From NCBI RefSeq assembly GCF_014651855.1, contig NZ_BMXR01000007.1, positions 186,001-250,000 on the forward strand: a stretch of 64,000 bases of DNA. Reading direction: 5' to 3'. A program made the position numbers and the translations under genes. This DNA comes from Saccharospirillum salsuginis. GTDB taxonomy: Bacteria > Pseudomonadota > Gammaproteobacteria > Pseudomonadales > Natronospirillaceae. Positions 42,189 to 50,707 of the stretch are shown in pieces (position 1 is the stretch's first letter; each line of letters opens with the position of its first letter). Below the pieces are notes generated by a model. It did not search any database, was not told the origin of the DNA, and saw only the letters and a program-made list of their open reading frames with translations.

Positions 42189-43235
42189 ATGAGACTTGAG
42201 CAGCAGCTACAACGATTCCAAAGCCTTCCTTTTACCCGCTCTTCGCTATTGTCGGTGCTTCGGGGTTATAGTCGCCCAAACGATAAAATAGCCAAGTTGA
42301 TTGAGGCGGGCGTACTGGTGCCACTGAAGAAAGGTCTGTACGTCCTGGGTCCGGAATGGCGGCAGGGGCCCCTGAGTCTGCCATTAATTGGCAACCATCT
42401 GTATGGCCCATCTTGCGTTTCGCTGGAGTGGGCGCTTGCCTGGCATGGTGTGATTCCTGAAGGGGTTATTAGTGTGACGTCAGTGACTTCACGCCGTGGC
42501 AAGCATTATGAAACCCCGGTTGGGCATTTTTCCTACCAGCACGTCCCGGTATCGCTGTTGTTCGTGGGGGCCAGGCTTGAAGAGGTCGACGAACGAACCT
42601 TCTGCCTGTTGGCGGGGCCCACCAAAGCGTTGTGCGGCAAGGTGCTGCCTACCCGGAACCTGCGCTTGTTTTCCGCGTTTGGCTTTGAATTGACGCTGTC
42701 AGCGAAGAAAAAGAGCGTGCAGACTGAGGTGGAATCGGCTTTTCTAAAGAAGACCTCCAGCCTCTACGACTTGGCTGCTGCGGGAAAGAAAACGATTAAA
42801 ATCAAGTTGGAAGTCGATAAGGATCCACCACAGGGGTTTGCTACCGAGGAACGTCTGCTTATCCAGCCATTTTCGTTTTACACAAAGTGCTTTGCTTTGC
42901 CGGATCTTTTTGCGGATAAAATGCATGCGTTGTTGTACAGACAGTGGAAGAACCGGGTAAAGGGCCGGGATTGGTTCGACTTCGAATGGTATGTCCGGCA
43001 GGGAGTTCCATTGGGGTTGAAGCATTTTGTCGAGCGAGGTTGTCAGAGTGAAGACCTGAAGGCTCACAGTCTTTCAACCGATGAGTTTCTGGCACTGTTG
43101 CATGAGCGCATAGATTCCCAGGATGTGCGCTCTGCACGGCAGGATGTTATCAGTTTTGTTCCCGATCCGGGCGCTGTTGAGATATGGTCTCGGGATTACT
43201 TTCACACACATGCGGATATGGTTCGCTTCGCTTGA
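42189..43235 (+). CDS. AbiEi antitoxin-AbiEii toxin in-frame fusion lacking the nucleotidyltransferase core
   Basis: 348 residues. Residues 1 to about 165 are an AbiEi-like antitoxin: winged helix (FTRSSLLSVLRGYSRPNDKIAKLIEAG...KGLYVLG), then the SLEWALAWHGVIPEGVISVTSVTSRR block. From about 165 the sequence becomes the C-terminal half of an AbiEii/AbiGii toxin, including FSFYTKCFALPDLFADKMHAL and RVKGRDWFDFEWYV near 238-270. The toxin's N-terminal catalytic signature (GGTxL... and the D-x-D following) is absent. Normally these are two adjacent genes; a deletion appears to have joined them in frame. It is probably inactive as a toxin; it may still bind DNA. Confidence 0.72.
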   Translation: MRLEQQLQRFQSLPFTRSSLLSVLRGYSRPNDKIAKLIEAGVLVPLKKGLYVLGPEWRQGPLSLPLIGNHLYGPSCVSLEWALAWHGVIPEGVISVTSVTSRRGKHYETPVGHFSYQHVPVSLLFVGARLEEVDERTFCLLAGPTKALCGKVLPTRNLRLFSAFGFELTLSAKKKSVQTEVESAFLKKTSSLYDLAAAGKKTIKIKLEVDKDPPQGFATEERLLIQPFSFYTKCFALPDLFADKMHALLYRQWKNRVKGRDWFDFEWYVRQGVPLGLKHFVERGCQSEDLKAHSLSTDEFLALLHERIDSQDVRSARQDVISFVPDPGAVEIWSRDYFHTHADMVRFA

Positions 43236-43312
43236 TGGCCTGGAGCCGTCACAGAACATTCACGTACCTATGGTGAACTGGCCGTTTTCAGAGCAAAACA
43301 GGCTGGCTCACC

Positions 43313-44218
43313 ATGACTGCTCGCGCTCGATATCACCACACGGATTTCTGGGGGCTTCTGGTTCGTCGCTGGTATCGGCTGTCCCAACCGCCCAAGCTGC
43401 GCCATATGGCGCGAACGCTGCCCTATTTGAAGCTGAAGCCCGCCGGCGATGCCTGGGATGTGTACTGGAAAGGCCGAAAAGTCACCCGGACGGCACCCTG
43501 GTCCGAGCTGAAAGCCGGGGCGCCCGAGCGGCTCTACGTGATTGGTAGCGGGCCATCCATTCGGGAGCAATACATTGACCGTTTGGCCGGTGAAGCCTGT
43601 GTGCTGTTGAACGGGGCTATCGCTCTGACGTTGGACGGTACTCTGGGCCGGCCCTTTGCCGTGATGGTGGAGGATGCGCGTTTCATCCTGGAGAAGGGCG
43701 ATATGCTCAAACGCCTGCCCAGAGGGACCCGGTTGTGCCTGGTGGGCAGCGCCTTGCGTGCCCTGGGCGAAGTGGACCCTGAGCTGTTCTCGCATTTTCG
43801 GCTCTATTTCATTCAGGGGTTCGAGACGCCCTATGGACGGCCCCGGCGTTCGCTGGAGGCCGTCGACCCGCGTCACTTTCGACAATCCGGCCGGGCCAAG
43901 TTGAGCCTGAATATGGAGGAAGGCCATTTCGGGTGCGGCACGGTGATGTATTGTGGCATTCAGTTGGCGTTCTACCTTCGGGTGCGCGCGCTGTTTCTGG
44001 TTGGGTTCGATATGACGAATTTCGAGCAGCCCCGGTTTTATGAAAGCGAACGAAACGCCGCCTGGACAGGGTTGGTCAAGGCTTACCACGGCCGGGTTTT
44101 GCCGGCGATGGAACTCGCCGCGCACACCGCCCGGGACGTCGGGATGACGATCGAAAACTGTTCTCACACCTCCGCGATTCCGCGCACCCTGTTCCCGTTT
44201 AACGACCGGTTGATGTAA
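43313..44218 (+). CDS. Rossmann-like LPS/polysaccharide protein (DUF115/GT42-like fold), function unknown
   Basis: 301 residues. After a basic N-terminal ~60 residues comes RLYVIGSGPSIREQYI and CVLLNGAIAL, a nucleotide-binding start of the sort seen in DUF115 and GT42-like sialyl/ulosonyl transferases. VMVEDARFIL, GCGTVMYCGIQLAFYL and ALFLVGFDMTNF follow. The C-terminal domain of the aldolase at 26889 has the same GxGPS start and a matching LAGFDGF near its end. It is 3 bases upstream of a second transferase, so the two form an operon, and lptG/lptF are nearby, suggesting an LPS-core role. I cannot name the reaction. Confidence 0.6.
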   Translation: MTARARYHHTDFWGLLVRRWYRLSQPPKLRHMARTLPYLKLKPAGDAWDVYWKGRKVTRTAPWSELKAGAPERLYVIGSGPSIREQYIDRLAGEACVLLNGAIALTLDGTLGRPFAVMVEDARFILEKGDMLKRLPRGTRLCLVGSALRALGEVDPELFSHFRLYFIQGFETPYGRPRRSLEAVDPRHFRQSGRAKLSLNMEEGHFGCGTVMYCGIQLAFYLRVRALFLVGFDMTNFEQPRFYESERNAAWTGLVKAYHGRVLPAMELAAHTARDVGMTIENCSHTSAIPRTLFPFNDRLM

Positions 44219-44221
44219 TCC

Positions 44222-44986
44222 ATGTCCAGAACGCCGCATTTTGTCTGTTTCCGTTGGGGGACACTGTACCCCGCTGTTTATGTCGAACGCTTGTACCGGT
44301 CTGTCTGCCAGTGGTTTCCGGAACCGTTCGAGTTTCATTGCTTTACGGACCGCCCGCTGGAACTGCCGTCCGACGTGCATCAGCACGAGCTGGTGCTGGG
44401 GCAGCCGTTCAGCGGGAACTGGAACAAGGAACGGGTGTTCAGTCGGGGGTTTCTTGGTTTGGAACCCGGTACGCCGATCATCGTGATGGATCTGGATGTT
44501 CTGGTGACCGGGGATCTGGGCTTTCTGGTGAACGATCTACCTGACGAACCTCTGGTGATGGCGCCGGACGGGTACAAACGACGCCAGGGCAAGGGGCATG
44601 GTTCGGTGTTTCGGGTGTGGGCCGGGGCCTTTCCCGAGGTTTGGGAGGATTTGCTGGCGGCGGATTATGACGCCCTGACCCGTGAACTGGGTGGCGAGCG
44701 GGAGCAGAAGTGGCTGGACCGGTACTTTCCGGCCGGGAAGGTGGCGTTGTATCCGGCCGGGCACGTGGTGTCGTACAAATACCATTGTGGTTCCATGGGC
44801 GCGAAGCCTTTGGGAAAACGGGCGGCGCATTGGGGGGTGACCAGTGCCGTGTGGGGGCAGGCGCGGGTGCCGGATGGGGCTCGGGTGGTGTGCTTTCATG
44901 GGAAGCCGGATATGGAGGATGTGGCGGATAGGCGTTGGGGGTGGTGGCGGTGGGCGCCGTTTGTGAGGGAGTTTTGGTTGGTTTAG
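44222..44986 (+). CDS. GT-A-type glycosyltransferase (GT8-like)
   Basis: 254 residues: FVCFRWGTLYPAVYVERLYRSV at the start, FHCFTDRPLE, and IIVMDLDVLVTGDLGFLV, in which DLD is the expected metal-binding triad. The C-terminus has VSYKYHCG and VVCFHGKPD with conserved-type histidines. The pattern is that of GT8-like LPS transferases; the donor sugar is unknown. It follows the 43313 gene by 3 bases. The TAG stop is immediately followed by a REP unit at 44987. Confidence 0.7.
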   Translation: MSRTPHFVCFRWGTLYPAVYVERLYRSVCQWFPEPFEFHCFTDRPLELPSDVHQHELVLGQPFSGNWNKERVFSRGFLGLEPGTPIIVMDLDVLVTGDLGFLVNDLPDEPLVMAPDGYKRRQGKGHGSVFRVWAGAFPEVWEDLLAADYDALTRELGGEREQKWLDRYFPAGKVALYPAGHVVSYKYHCGSMGAKPLGKRAAHWGVTSAVWGQARVPDGARVVCFHGKPDMEDVADRRWGWWRWAPFVREFWLV

Positions 44987-45084
44987 GTCGCGCACGGAGT
45001 GCGCTCCTACGGGGTGAAGAGTTGTCGCGCACGGAGTGCGCTCCTACGTGGTAAGGAATTGTAGGAGCGCACTCCGTGCGCGAC
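44987..45084. repeat. Three REP units
   Basis: REP units at 44987-45010 (minus), 45024-45047 (minus) and 45061-45084 (plus), between the convergent 44222 gene and lptG. The first abuts a stop codon and the last ends 4 bases from the lptG stop. All have hairpin GCGCAC-TCC-GTGCGC or its complement. Confidence 0.95.
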
Positions 45085-45088
45085 CGTA

Positions 45089-46153
45089 TTAGAGGCGGGT
45101 TTTGAGTTGCCAGGCGGTTAGGCCGACGAAGATTCCATGTGGAAGGAAGGTGGCTAGCCAGGGCATGAGGCCGATGACGAGGGCGAGTGAGCCGGCGGTG
45201 TCGATGAGCAGTTGGGCGGCAATGGCGAGGGCGGTGGCGCGGAAGGCGGTGTCGCCCAGGGTGCGTTGGCGGAAGCTGCCCAGGGAGAAGGCGAGGGCCA
45301 GGAACAGCATGCCGATGTATTCCAGCGGGAACCAGAAACGGGACCAGAATTGCAGCGACAGATCGCCTTGTTGCAGGTCTTGTTGATAGGAAAAGTTGAC
45401 CTGGGTGAACAGCTGGCCAAGCGTCAGTTTGTTGGTATCCAATGCGAGGATTTTCAGCAGGTCGGCATCGAAATTGTCGGGGGTCCAGGTCATGTCCGGG
45501 CTTTGGCGGTACGACACCTGGTCCGAAAGGAACTCGGTGACGCGGACGTCTTTCAGTTGCCAGTCCCCGTTGTTTGGCGTGGCGGATTGGGCATAGATGG
45601 CGCGAGCCAGTTCGTTGTTGTCGAGCTCGAAGAGGGTGAGGCCTTTGATGGTCTGGTCCGGGCCTACGAATTCGGTGTTGATCACCCAATGTCCGTCCCG
45701 GTACCACTCGCCTTCCAGGGTCGGCAGCCCCCAGCGTCGTTTTTCGGCGCGGTAGACATCCGCATCGACGGCGAGTTGCGGCGCCAGCCATTCCCCGATG
45801 GCGAATACCACCGGCAATAACAGCAACCCCGGTAAGATCAATCGAAACACCAGCCCCTTGGCGCTGCGAGACACCAACTGAATGATGACCAATTCGTTGT
45901 TTTTGCCCATGCCACCGACGGCGATCAAGGTGCCGAGCATGACCATGGGGCCGACGAACATGTAGATTTCGGCCGGCATGCCGAGCGCTTTGTAGACGAA
46001 GGCGTTCCAGGGCGAATAGCGATCGCTGGCGCGACGGCTGACTTCATCGGCGAAGCCCATCACCAGCAGCAGCCCGCCGATGGCCAGTATTACGATAGCG
46101 ATGAACAGCGCGGTTCGGCTGATGATGTAGCGGCTGAGGATATGTCGAGTCAT
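45089..46153 (-). CDS. lptG: LPS export ABC transporter permease LptG
   Basis: Inner-membrane half-permease of the LptB2FG machine that extracts LPS and feeds it to the periplasmic bridge. It is 354 residues. There are three N-terminal membrane helices (RYIISRTALFIAIVILAIGGLLLVM and others), a periplasmic beta-jellyroll region around 130-260, and three C-terminal helices ending in PHGIFVGLTAWQLKTRL. ATG 46153 overlaps the lptF stop by 4 bases; the frame extends further upstream but only over lptF. It is essential in most Gram-negatives. Confidence 0.94.
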   Translation of the reverse strand: MTRHILSRYIISRTALFIAIVILAIGGLLLVMGFADEVSRRASDRYSPWNAFVYKALGMPAEIYMFVGPMVMLGTLIAVGGMGKNNELVIIQLVSRSAKGLVFRLILPGLLLLPVVFAIGEWLAPQLAVDADVYRAEKRRWGLPTLEGEWYRDGHWVINTEFVGPDQTIKGLTLFELDNNELARAIYAQSATPNNGDWQLKDVRVTEFLSDQVSYRQSPDMTWTPDNFDADLLKILALDTNKLTLGQLFTQVNFSYQQDLQQGDLSLQFWSRFWFPLEYIGMLFLALAFSLGSFRQRTLGDTAFRATALAIAAQLLIDTAGSLALVIGLMPWLATFLPHGIFVGLTAWQLKTRL

Positions 46154-47196
46154 CGTGCCGATTTCCTGAGCAGATAGACGCCCACCAGGAACAAGCCAAG
46201 GTGCAACCACCAGGGGCTGGCTTCCAGGGGGATTTGTCCTTTGGCGACCGCGGCCTGGGCGGTTCGGTACCCGAAATTGAACAGAATGTAGAGCACGATG
46301 CCGAACGCCAGTGCGCCGACCCGGGCTTTACGCGGTTTGACACGCGTCAGCGCCACGGCCCAGATGCACAGAACCGGAATCATCAAACCTTGCAGCGTGC
46401 GGTAGACCACTTCACTTTTGGATTTTACCTCTCCCTGCCACAGCTCGGCCGTGCTCCGGGTTTCCAATCGATCCGTCGAAAATTCTTCTTCACTTTGCGG
46501 AATGTAGAGGTTGTAGCGTTCGTAGTCGATGCGTGTGGTATTGCTGGGTGCCAGCGAAAATACCTGTTGTTGGCCGTCTTGCAGGGAGAGGTATTGACGG
46601 TCGTTTTCGACCTGGATGCGGGCGCGGTCGGCGGTGTTGATGGTGATGCGGTCGTCTTCTGTTCGGGCCATGAAAACGGTAAGCAAGGATTCACGGCCGG
46701 TGTCGGCGCTGCGGGCATACAGTGTTGCCTGGCGCTCGGACAGAGTGAAAAATTCACCGGCCTGAACCAGTTCCGTCAGCGGCCGGTTTTGTTGCTGCAG
46801 GATGAATTGGGCCAGGCCTTTCTCGGCCATGGGGGCGCCCAGGTGGCTGAACCCGAGCAGCAGCAGTGTGACGGGCACTGCGGTAAACACAAACAGACGC
46901 CGGAAGAGGGAAGCGTCGTTGATCCCGATTGCCATCAACACCGTCCGTTCGGATTCCTGGCTCATGCGATTCATGGCGATCAACAACGCCAGGAAGTAGG
47001 CTGCGGGCAGCAGCTCGGGCAGCATGATGGGGAGTTGGTAGCCCAGGATGACGGCGATGGCCCAGTCCGAGTATTGGCCGGAGATGGCCTTGGCCAGGAC
47101 ATTGCTCAACTCTTCGGCGATGAACAGCACCGTGAGAATGAGGGTGATCAAGGCGAAGGGTTTTAGGGTTTCTCGGCAAAGATAGCGAGTGATCAA
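46150..47196 (-). CDS. lptF: LPS export ABC transporter permease LptF
   Basis: Partner permease of LptG. 348 residues start MITRYLCRETLKPFALITLILTVLF, as in other LptF, followed by membrane helices, the GxPxAEKGL-like PMAEKGLAQFILQQ segment, a periplasmic jellyroll and C-terminal helices (YRTLQGLMIPVLCIWAVALTRVKP). It is first in a two-gene minus-strand operon with lptG. The upstream gap to 47270 contains nothing recognisable besides the start of a REP cluster. Confidence 0.95.
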   Translation of the reverse strand: MITRYLCRETLKPFALITLILTVLFIAEELSNVLAKAISGQYSDWAIAVILGYQLPIMLPELLPAAYFLALLIAMNRMSQESERTVLMAIGINDASLFRRLFVFTAVPVTLLLLGFSHLGAPMAEKGLAQFILQQQNRPLTELVQAGEFFTLSERQATLYARSADTGRESLLTVFMARTEDDRITINTADRARIQVENDRQYLSLQDGQQQVFSLAPSNTTRIDYERYNLYIPQSEEEFSTDRLETRSTAELWQGEVKSKSEVVYRTLQGLMIPVLCIWAVALTRVKPRKARVGALAFGIVLYILFNFGYRTAQAAVAKGQIPLEASPWWLHLGLFLVGVYLLRKSAR

Positions 47197-47269
47197 GTCG
47201 GGTGCCCCGGGGCTGAATCAACGGGTGGGGATTGTAGCGAATGGGGGAGAGGGGGACTAGTGGGGTGGC

Positions 47270-47397
47270 GTAGGAGCGCAGGCCTCTGCGCGAGGTTTGT
47301 TCCTCTCCCTAAGGGATTGTCGCGCACGGCGTGCGCTCCTACTTGGGTGTGGGTTGCTGCCGGTTTAGGAGTTGTCGCGCACGGCGTGCGCTCGTAC
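47270..47397. repeat. Three REP units
   Basis: Units at 47270-47294 (plus, GCGCAG/CTGCGC variant), 47319-47342 (minus) and 47374-47397 (minus, one mismatch in the head, CGTAC). The last two overlap the 3' end of the membrane-protein gene; the middle one provides its stop codon. A fragment of the CCCTCTCCC element lies at 47301-47311. Confidence 0.92.
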
Positions 47398-47950
47398 GAA
47401 GCAGGCGGGTCAGGAGGACGGTTGGGGCGGCCAGGAGCATCATGCCGTCGGCGATGTAGTTGAAGGCGTTGCGGCTGATGCCGGGCCAGGCGAGCCAGGC
47501 GAGCAGGGTGGCGATGGTGAGCCAGAACCAGCGGCTGTGTTTGAGTTTGATTGTCAGGCCGGCGCCGAGGAGCAGGAGGAGCCCGGCGGTGCTGTGGTAG
47601 CCCCATTCGTAGCCGTTGACCGGCCAGGCGAGGAAGGGCACCAGGATGATGGCGTTGACGAGGGCGAGGCTTGCCCAGGTGCGGGTGGAGAGCGGATGTT
47701 TGCCGTCCTGTGCCAGAGCATATAGGGCGACGGCCAGAGTGGGGATGGAGGCCATGCCCAGCCATGCGGCGAAATAAAATATCGCGTTGTGGCCGAACCA
47801 GACCGGTGTGGCCAGGATCACGGTGGCGGCGATCAGCCGTGCGGTTCTGGATACGGGCAGGGGGCGCAGCAGGGCGGACAGCAAGGCCAGCCAGACGAGG
47901 AATTGGCCGGTCCAGAGGTAGAGGGTAAAACCGTTGATCGTCTGCATCAT
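47339..47950 (-). CDS. Integral membrane protein, function unknown, with REP-encoded C-terminus
   Basis: 203 residues with about six hydrophobic segments (for example LYLWTGQFLVWLALLSALL and WLTIATLLAWLAWPG) and no family I recognise. The last ~20 residues (RTSARRARQLLNRQQPTPK) are encoded by a REP unit and the spacer after it, and translation ends on the TAG of the next REP. The true ancestral C-terminus was probably different. Its ATG overlaps the stop of the upstream sialidase-like gene, so the two form an operon and may work together on a surface glycan. Confidence 0.72.
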   Translation of the reverse strand: MMQTINGFTLYLWTGQFLVWLALLSALLRPLPVSRTARLIAATVILATPVWFGHNAIFYFAAWLGMASIPTLAVALYALAQDGKHPLSTRTWASLALVNAIILVPFLAWPVNGYEWGYHSTAGLLLLLGAGLTIKLKHSRWFWLTIATLLAWLAWPGISRNAFNYIADGMMLLAAPTVLLTRLLRTSARRARQLLNRQQPTPK

Positions 47951-49047
47951 TCCGTCAGCCCCGCCCAGTTAAAACGCACGTACTGGATGCGTTCGCGTTT
48001 GTGGGTGTAAAAGAGGTGAAAAACGCCGTCGTCATCCACGGTGAGGCTGGGGTAGGAAAAGCGCTCACCGTCTTCCCGCACAATGATTTTCAGCGGTTGC
48101 CAGCTCTCGCCGCCGTCCCGGGTGTGACTGACGACCAGTGAGTCACGGCGTTTGCCCGGGTTGTGGGCCATCAGCCATTCCTGGTCGTTCAGCGGCAAAA
48201 CCGCGACCGCGCTCTTGGGGTTTTGCGGCGGGTTGACGGATTCGGGGCGTTCTATCTCGCCGTGTCCGTCGCTTTCGATGTGAAGCACCGGGCCGGTTTG
48301 CAAGGGTCGAATCAGCAGGTCGGCCTCACCGGCTGACGACGGCGCGACGGCCGGTTGCAGCCCTTCGACAGGCAGGGTTTCGCTGTAGAGGAACTGGCCG
48401 TGGTCGTCAAAGTGCAGCCACATGGGGTTGATGCGACCCTGCTCGAAATAGGCCGGGACGATGAAGCCTTCGCGGGTGACCCGGGGTGTGGTGCGAACCA
48501 GAGTACTTTGGTTGAAAAACGGGCTCAGTATGGGTTGCCTGGCGTTATGCCAGTGGTCGCCCAGGTCGTCCGACACCAAATGGCTGACTTGGGCCGTGGC
48601 CCAGCCTCCGAGTGCGACGGAGACGACAAAGAGGTGTAGTTGGCCGTTGTGATAGAAGGGGACCGGGTTGCCCAGGTTTTTGACGTAGATGCCCAGCCGG
48701 TCGGCCAACTGGTCCGCGCTCAATATCGGTTCGGGTTCGCCCTGGGGTTGGCCGTCTTTCAGGATTTGCCGGTAGATTTGTACATCCCGGTGGCCTTCCT
48801 TGGTGCCGCCGAACCAGAACACGGCGATGCGGCCATCGGGCAGAGGGACGGCCTGGGAGGCATGAACGTTGCGGGTGAGGGCCGGTAAGGGTTGGTTCTC
48901 GTAAAGGGGTTGTGTGGTGGTTGGGTAGTCGATTGGCTCGGGGGCTACCCATTCGATGGTGGTGGTGGTGTTACGCAGCCACAGTAGGCTGGCTACGGTG
49001 AGTAGGGCCAGGAGTTTGGTGGCTGGGTGGTTTAGTTGGTTAGGCAT
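47947..49047 (-). CDS. Exo-alpha-sialidase-fold (BNR-repeat) protein, membrane anchored
   Basis: 366 residues beginning with a single N-terminal hydrophobic anchor (KLLALLTVASLLWL). The rest is a six-bladed propeller of the BNR/sialidase type. Asp-box motifs SDDLGDHW near 153 and SHTRDGGESW near 315 are visible, along with FGGTKEGHRDVQIYRQ, an arginine-containing block. Such proteins may cleave or bind nonulosonic or other sugars in the periplasm; activity is unproven. It is coupled to the membrane protein downstream and sits between lptFG and wzz. Confidence 0.75.
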   Translation of the reverse strand: MPNQLNHPATKLLALLTVASLLWLRNTTTTIEWVAPEPIDYPTTTQPLYENQPLPALTRNVHASQAVPLPDGRIAVFWFGGTKEGHRDVQIYRQILKDGQPQGEPEPILSADQLADRLGIYVKNLGNPVPFYHNGQLHLFVVSVALGGWATAQVSHLVSDDLGDHWHNARQPILSPFFNQSTLVRTTPRVTREGFIVPAYFEQGRINPMWLHFDDHGQFLYSETLPVEGLQPAVAPSSAGEADLLIRPLQTGPVLHIESDGHGEIERPESVNPPQNPKSAVAVLPLNDQEWLMAHNPGKRRDSLVVSHTRDGGESWQPLKIIVREDGERFSYPSLTVDDDGVFHLFYTHKRERIQYVRFNWAGLTE

Positions 49048-49093
49048 TTGTTTGTTTTTTTTAAGTTTGGCCAGTTCCTATGGAGGAGGAGCT

Positions 49094-49198
49094 GTCGCGC
49101 ACGGAGTGCGCTCCTACAGGCGGTATATGGTAGGAGCGCACTCCGTGCGCGATGAGTTTGCTCCCTCTCCCTTCGGGCGGTCCGACGTTTCGGGAAGG
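49094..49198. repeat. REP pair plus CCCTCTCCC-family element
   Basis: REP units at 49094-49117 (minus) and 49130-49153 (plus, ends GAT), oriented head to head. They are followed by CCCTCTCCC-TTCGGGCGGTCCGACG... (49164-49198), a relative of the element at 16069. It lies between the divergent-start sialidase-like gene and the end of wzz. Confidence 0.9.
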
Positions 49199-49211
49199 AG
49201 TGTACTGTTAA

Positions 49212-50366
49212 TCAGTCGTCTTTCCGAATCGCCATCCGCACCAGTGCGATAAACAACCCCAGGAACCCGGCCAGCACCGTGGCCGCGATGGCGATCAGCG
49301 GGCGGTTGGGTTTCTCGGCGGAGCTGGGTATCCGGGCGGTGGCGCCGGCATCGAGCAATTGAACGTCGTTGATGTGGAAATTCTGCTCCTGCAAGGCCTT
49401 GATTTCACCCTGCAGCTGGCTCGGGGTGGTGACGACCACGGTCAGGTTGCCTTTTTCATCCACCACCTGTTCTTCAATGCCTTCCAGGAACAGTTGGTTG
49501 GCGCCATCGCCGTTCAGGCTTTCCAGCCGGGCTTGCAGGAAGCGGGTGCCGTGCAGGAAGAGGTCGTCTTCGGTGGCGGAGGTGTTGACCATCTGGACAT
49601 TGCCGGCGCCGTGGACCAATGCCTCCCAACTGGTGGGGCTGTCGATATTCAGGGACTGGGCAACCGAGAGCGCCTGGCGAACCCGCTGTTGTTCCCGCAT
49701 CAGGGTCGCTTCGGCGCTCTTCAGCAATTGCTCGTATTTGGATTCCGCCGTCTGGATACGGATGGACTTGACCGCGTTGATGTCGCTGATGGTGTCTTTC
49801 AGGGTCTTTTCTTCCGCCAGGGAGAGCAGTTCGTCGATGAATGCCTTGGCCTTGCGGGGTTGGGATGAGAGCAGGTTGACGCTGATTTTGTTCAGCGGTG
49901 TTTTTTCTTCGTTGGACAGTTCATAGAATTCATAGCGAACGGGTTCGACGAGCAGGCTGTCGGAGACGCCGCGAATGGCGGAGAAGGCCTCTTCTTCGGT
50001 TTGTGTGCCTCCGGCCGCGTTCTCGCCCATGCCGGTATTGGTATACGCCTGTTCGATCAGGTTCAGTGATTGAACGTTCAGTAAAAAGGTCTGCGTCAGC
50101 TCATCCAGCATGATGGGGCTGATCTGCTGCGCGAGGATGGGTTGTACAGCGGCCCGGTTGGGTTGGGTGACAATGGCTTCGACCCGGTATTGGCGTGGCA
50201 GTAACAGAGCCACGGCGACGCCGATGATGGCGCCGAGGACGGTAATGCCCAGTATCAACTTCCATTGCTCGATGATGCCCCGGAGCAGTTCGCCCAGATC
50301 GATGGTGTCATCGTCCGGGTGGGGGCGCAGGGAAGTCAGGTCCTGCCGGGTGTCCTTTGATGTCAT
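49212..50366 (-). CDS. wzz: Polysaccharide chain-length determinant (Wzz family)
   Basis: Inner-membrane polysaccharide co-polymerase of 384 residues. The N-terminal helix is near 35-55 ([22 protein letters not shown]), then a long periplasmic coiled region (about 56-355). The C-terminal helix carries the conserved proline-rich start ([23 protein letters not shown]). It regulates the length of Wzy-made glycan, most likely that of the Pse-containing locus. It stands alone on the minus strand between repeat clusters. Confidence 0.9.
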   Translation of the reverse strand: MTSKDTRQDLTSLRPHPDDDTIDLGELLRGIIEQWKLILGITVLGAIIGVAVALLLPRQYRVEAIVTQPNRAAVQPILAQQISPIMLDELTQTFLLNVQSLNLIEQAYTNTGMGENAAGGTQTEEEAFSAIRGVSDSLLVEPVRYEFYELSNEEKTPLNKISVNLLSSQPRKAKAFIDELLSLAEEKTLKDTISDINAVKSIRIQTAESKYEQLLKSAEATLMREQQRVRQALSVAQSLNIDSPTSWEALVHGAGNVQMVNTSATEDDLFLHGTRFLQARLESLNGDGANQLFLEGIEEQVVDEKGNLTVVVTTPSQLQGEIKALQEQNFHINDVQLLDAGATARIPSSAEKPNRPLIAIAATVLAGFLGLFIALVRMAIRKDD

Positions 50367-50707
50367 GGTGGCCTCAGTACTGCGGATTCAAAGCGCGAGA
50401 GTATAGGGGAACGGCGTTTTCGCGCCAAGCGGGGAGAGGAGTCGTTCTCGTTTTGGGGGCACAGCTTGCGTTTCGCGATTGTTGGCGGATTGTAGGAGCG
50501 CAGTCCCCTGCGCGATGGTTTTGGCTCTGGTCCATTGTCTGTCGCGCACGGAGTGCGCTCCTACAGTATTGGAATGCGGTTGTGGTACGCATGCTGCCGC
50601 ATAGGGACCATAGCCTTTGCGATGTATCGGTGCTAAGGGTCAAAAAAGGGCTGCAACTCCCCCCTTATGCTGCCTATAATCGACTCAAAGACCTAAGGGA
50701 GCGACTG
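50367..50707. other. 341-base gap between wzz and manB with a REP pair
   Basis: REP units at 50492-50516 (plus, GCGCAG/CTGCGC variant, ends GAT) and 50541-50564 (minus). A likely manB promoter lies near 50675. Nothing else recognisable. Confidence 0.8.
50675..50680 (+). promoter_or_regulatory. TATAAT -10 candidate for manB
   Basis: Perfect TATAAT 28 bases before the manB ATG; the corresponding -35 (around 50652) is poor. Confidence 0.4.

Noticed and set aside
44478..45791. 437-codon minus-strand open frame containing [12 protein letters not shown] peptides
   Set aside because: Overlaps the 44222 gene, REPs and lptG in another frame. The recurrent [16 protein letters not shown] peptide seen in several open frames is simply translated REP, not a protein domain.
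46201..47166. 321-codon plus-strand open frame opposite lptF
   Set aside because: Shadow of lptF; Gln/Gly/Asp-rich with no recognisable motif.
49212..50366. wzz as a tyrosine-kinase-linked Wzc protein
   Set aside because: There is no kinase domain or Walker motifs after the second membrane helix; the protein ends shortly after it.
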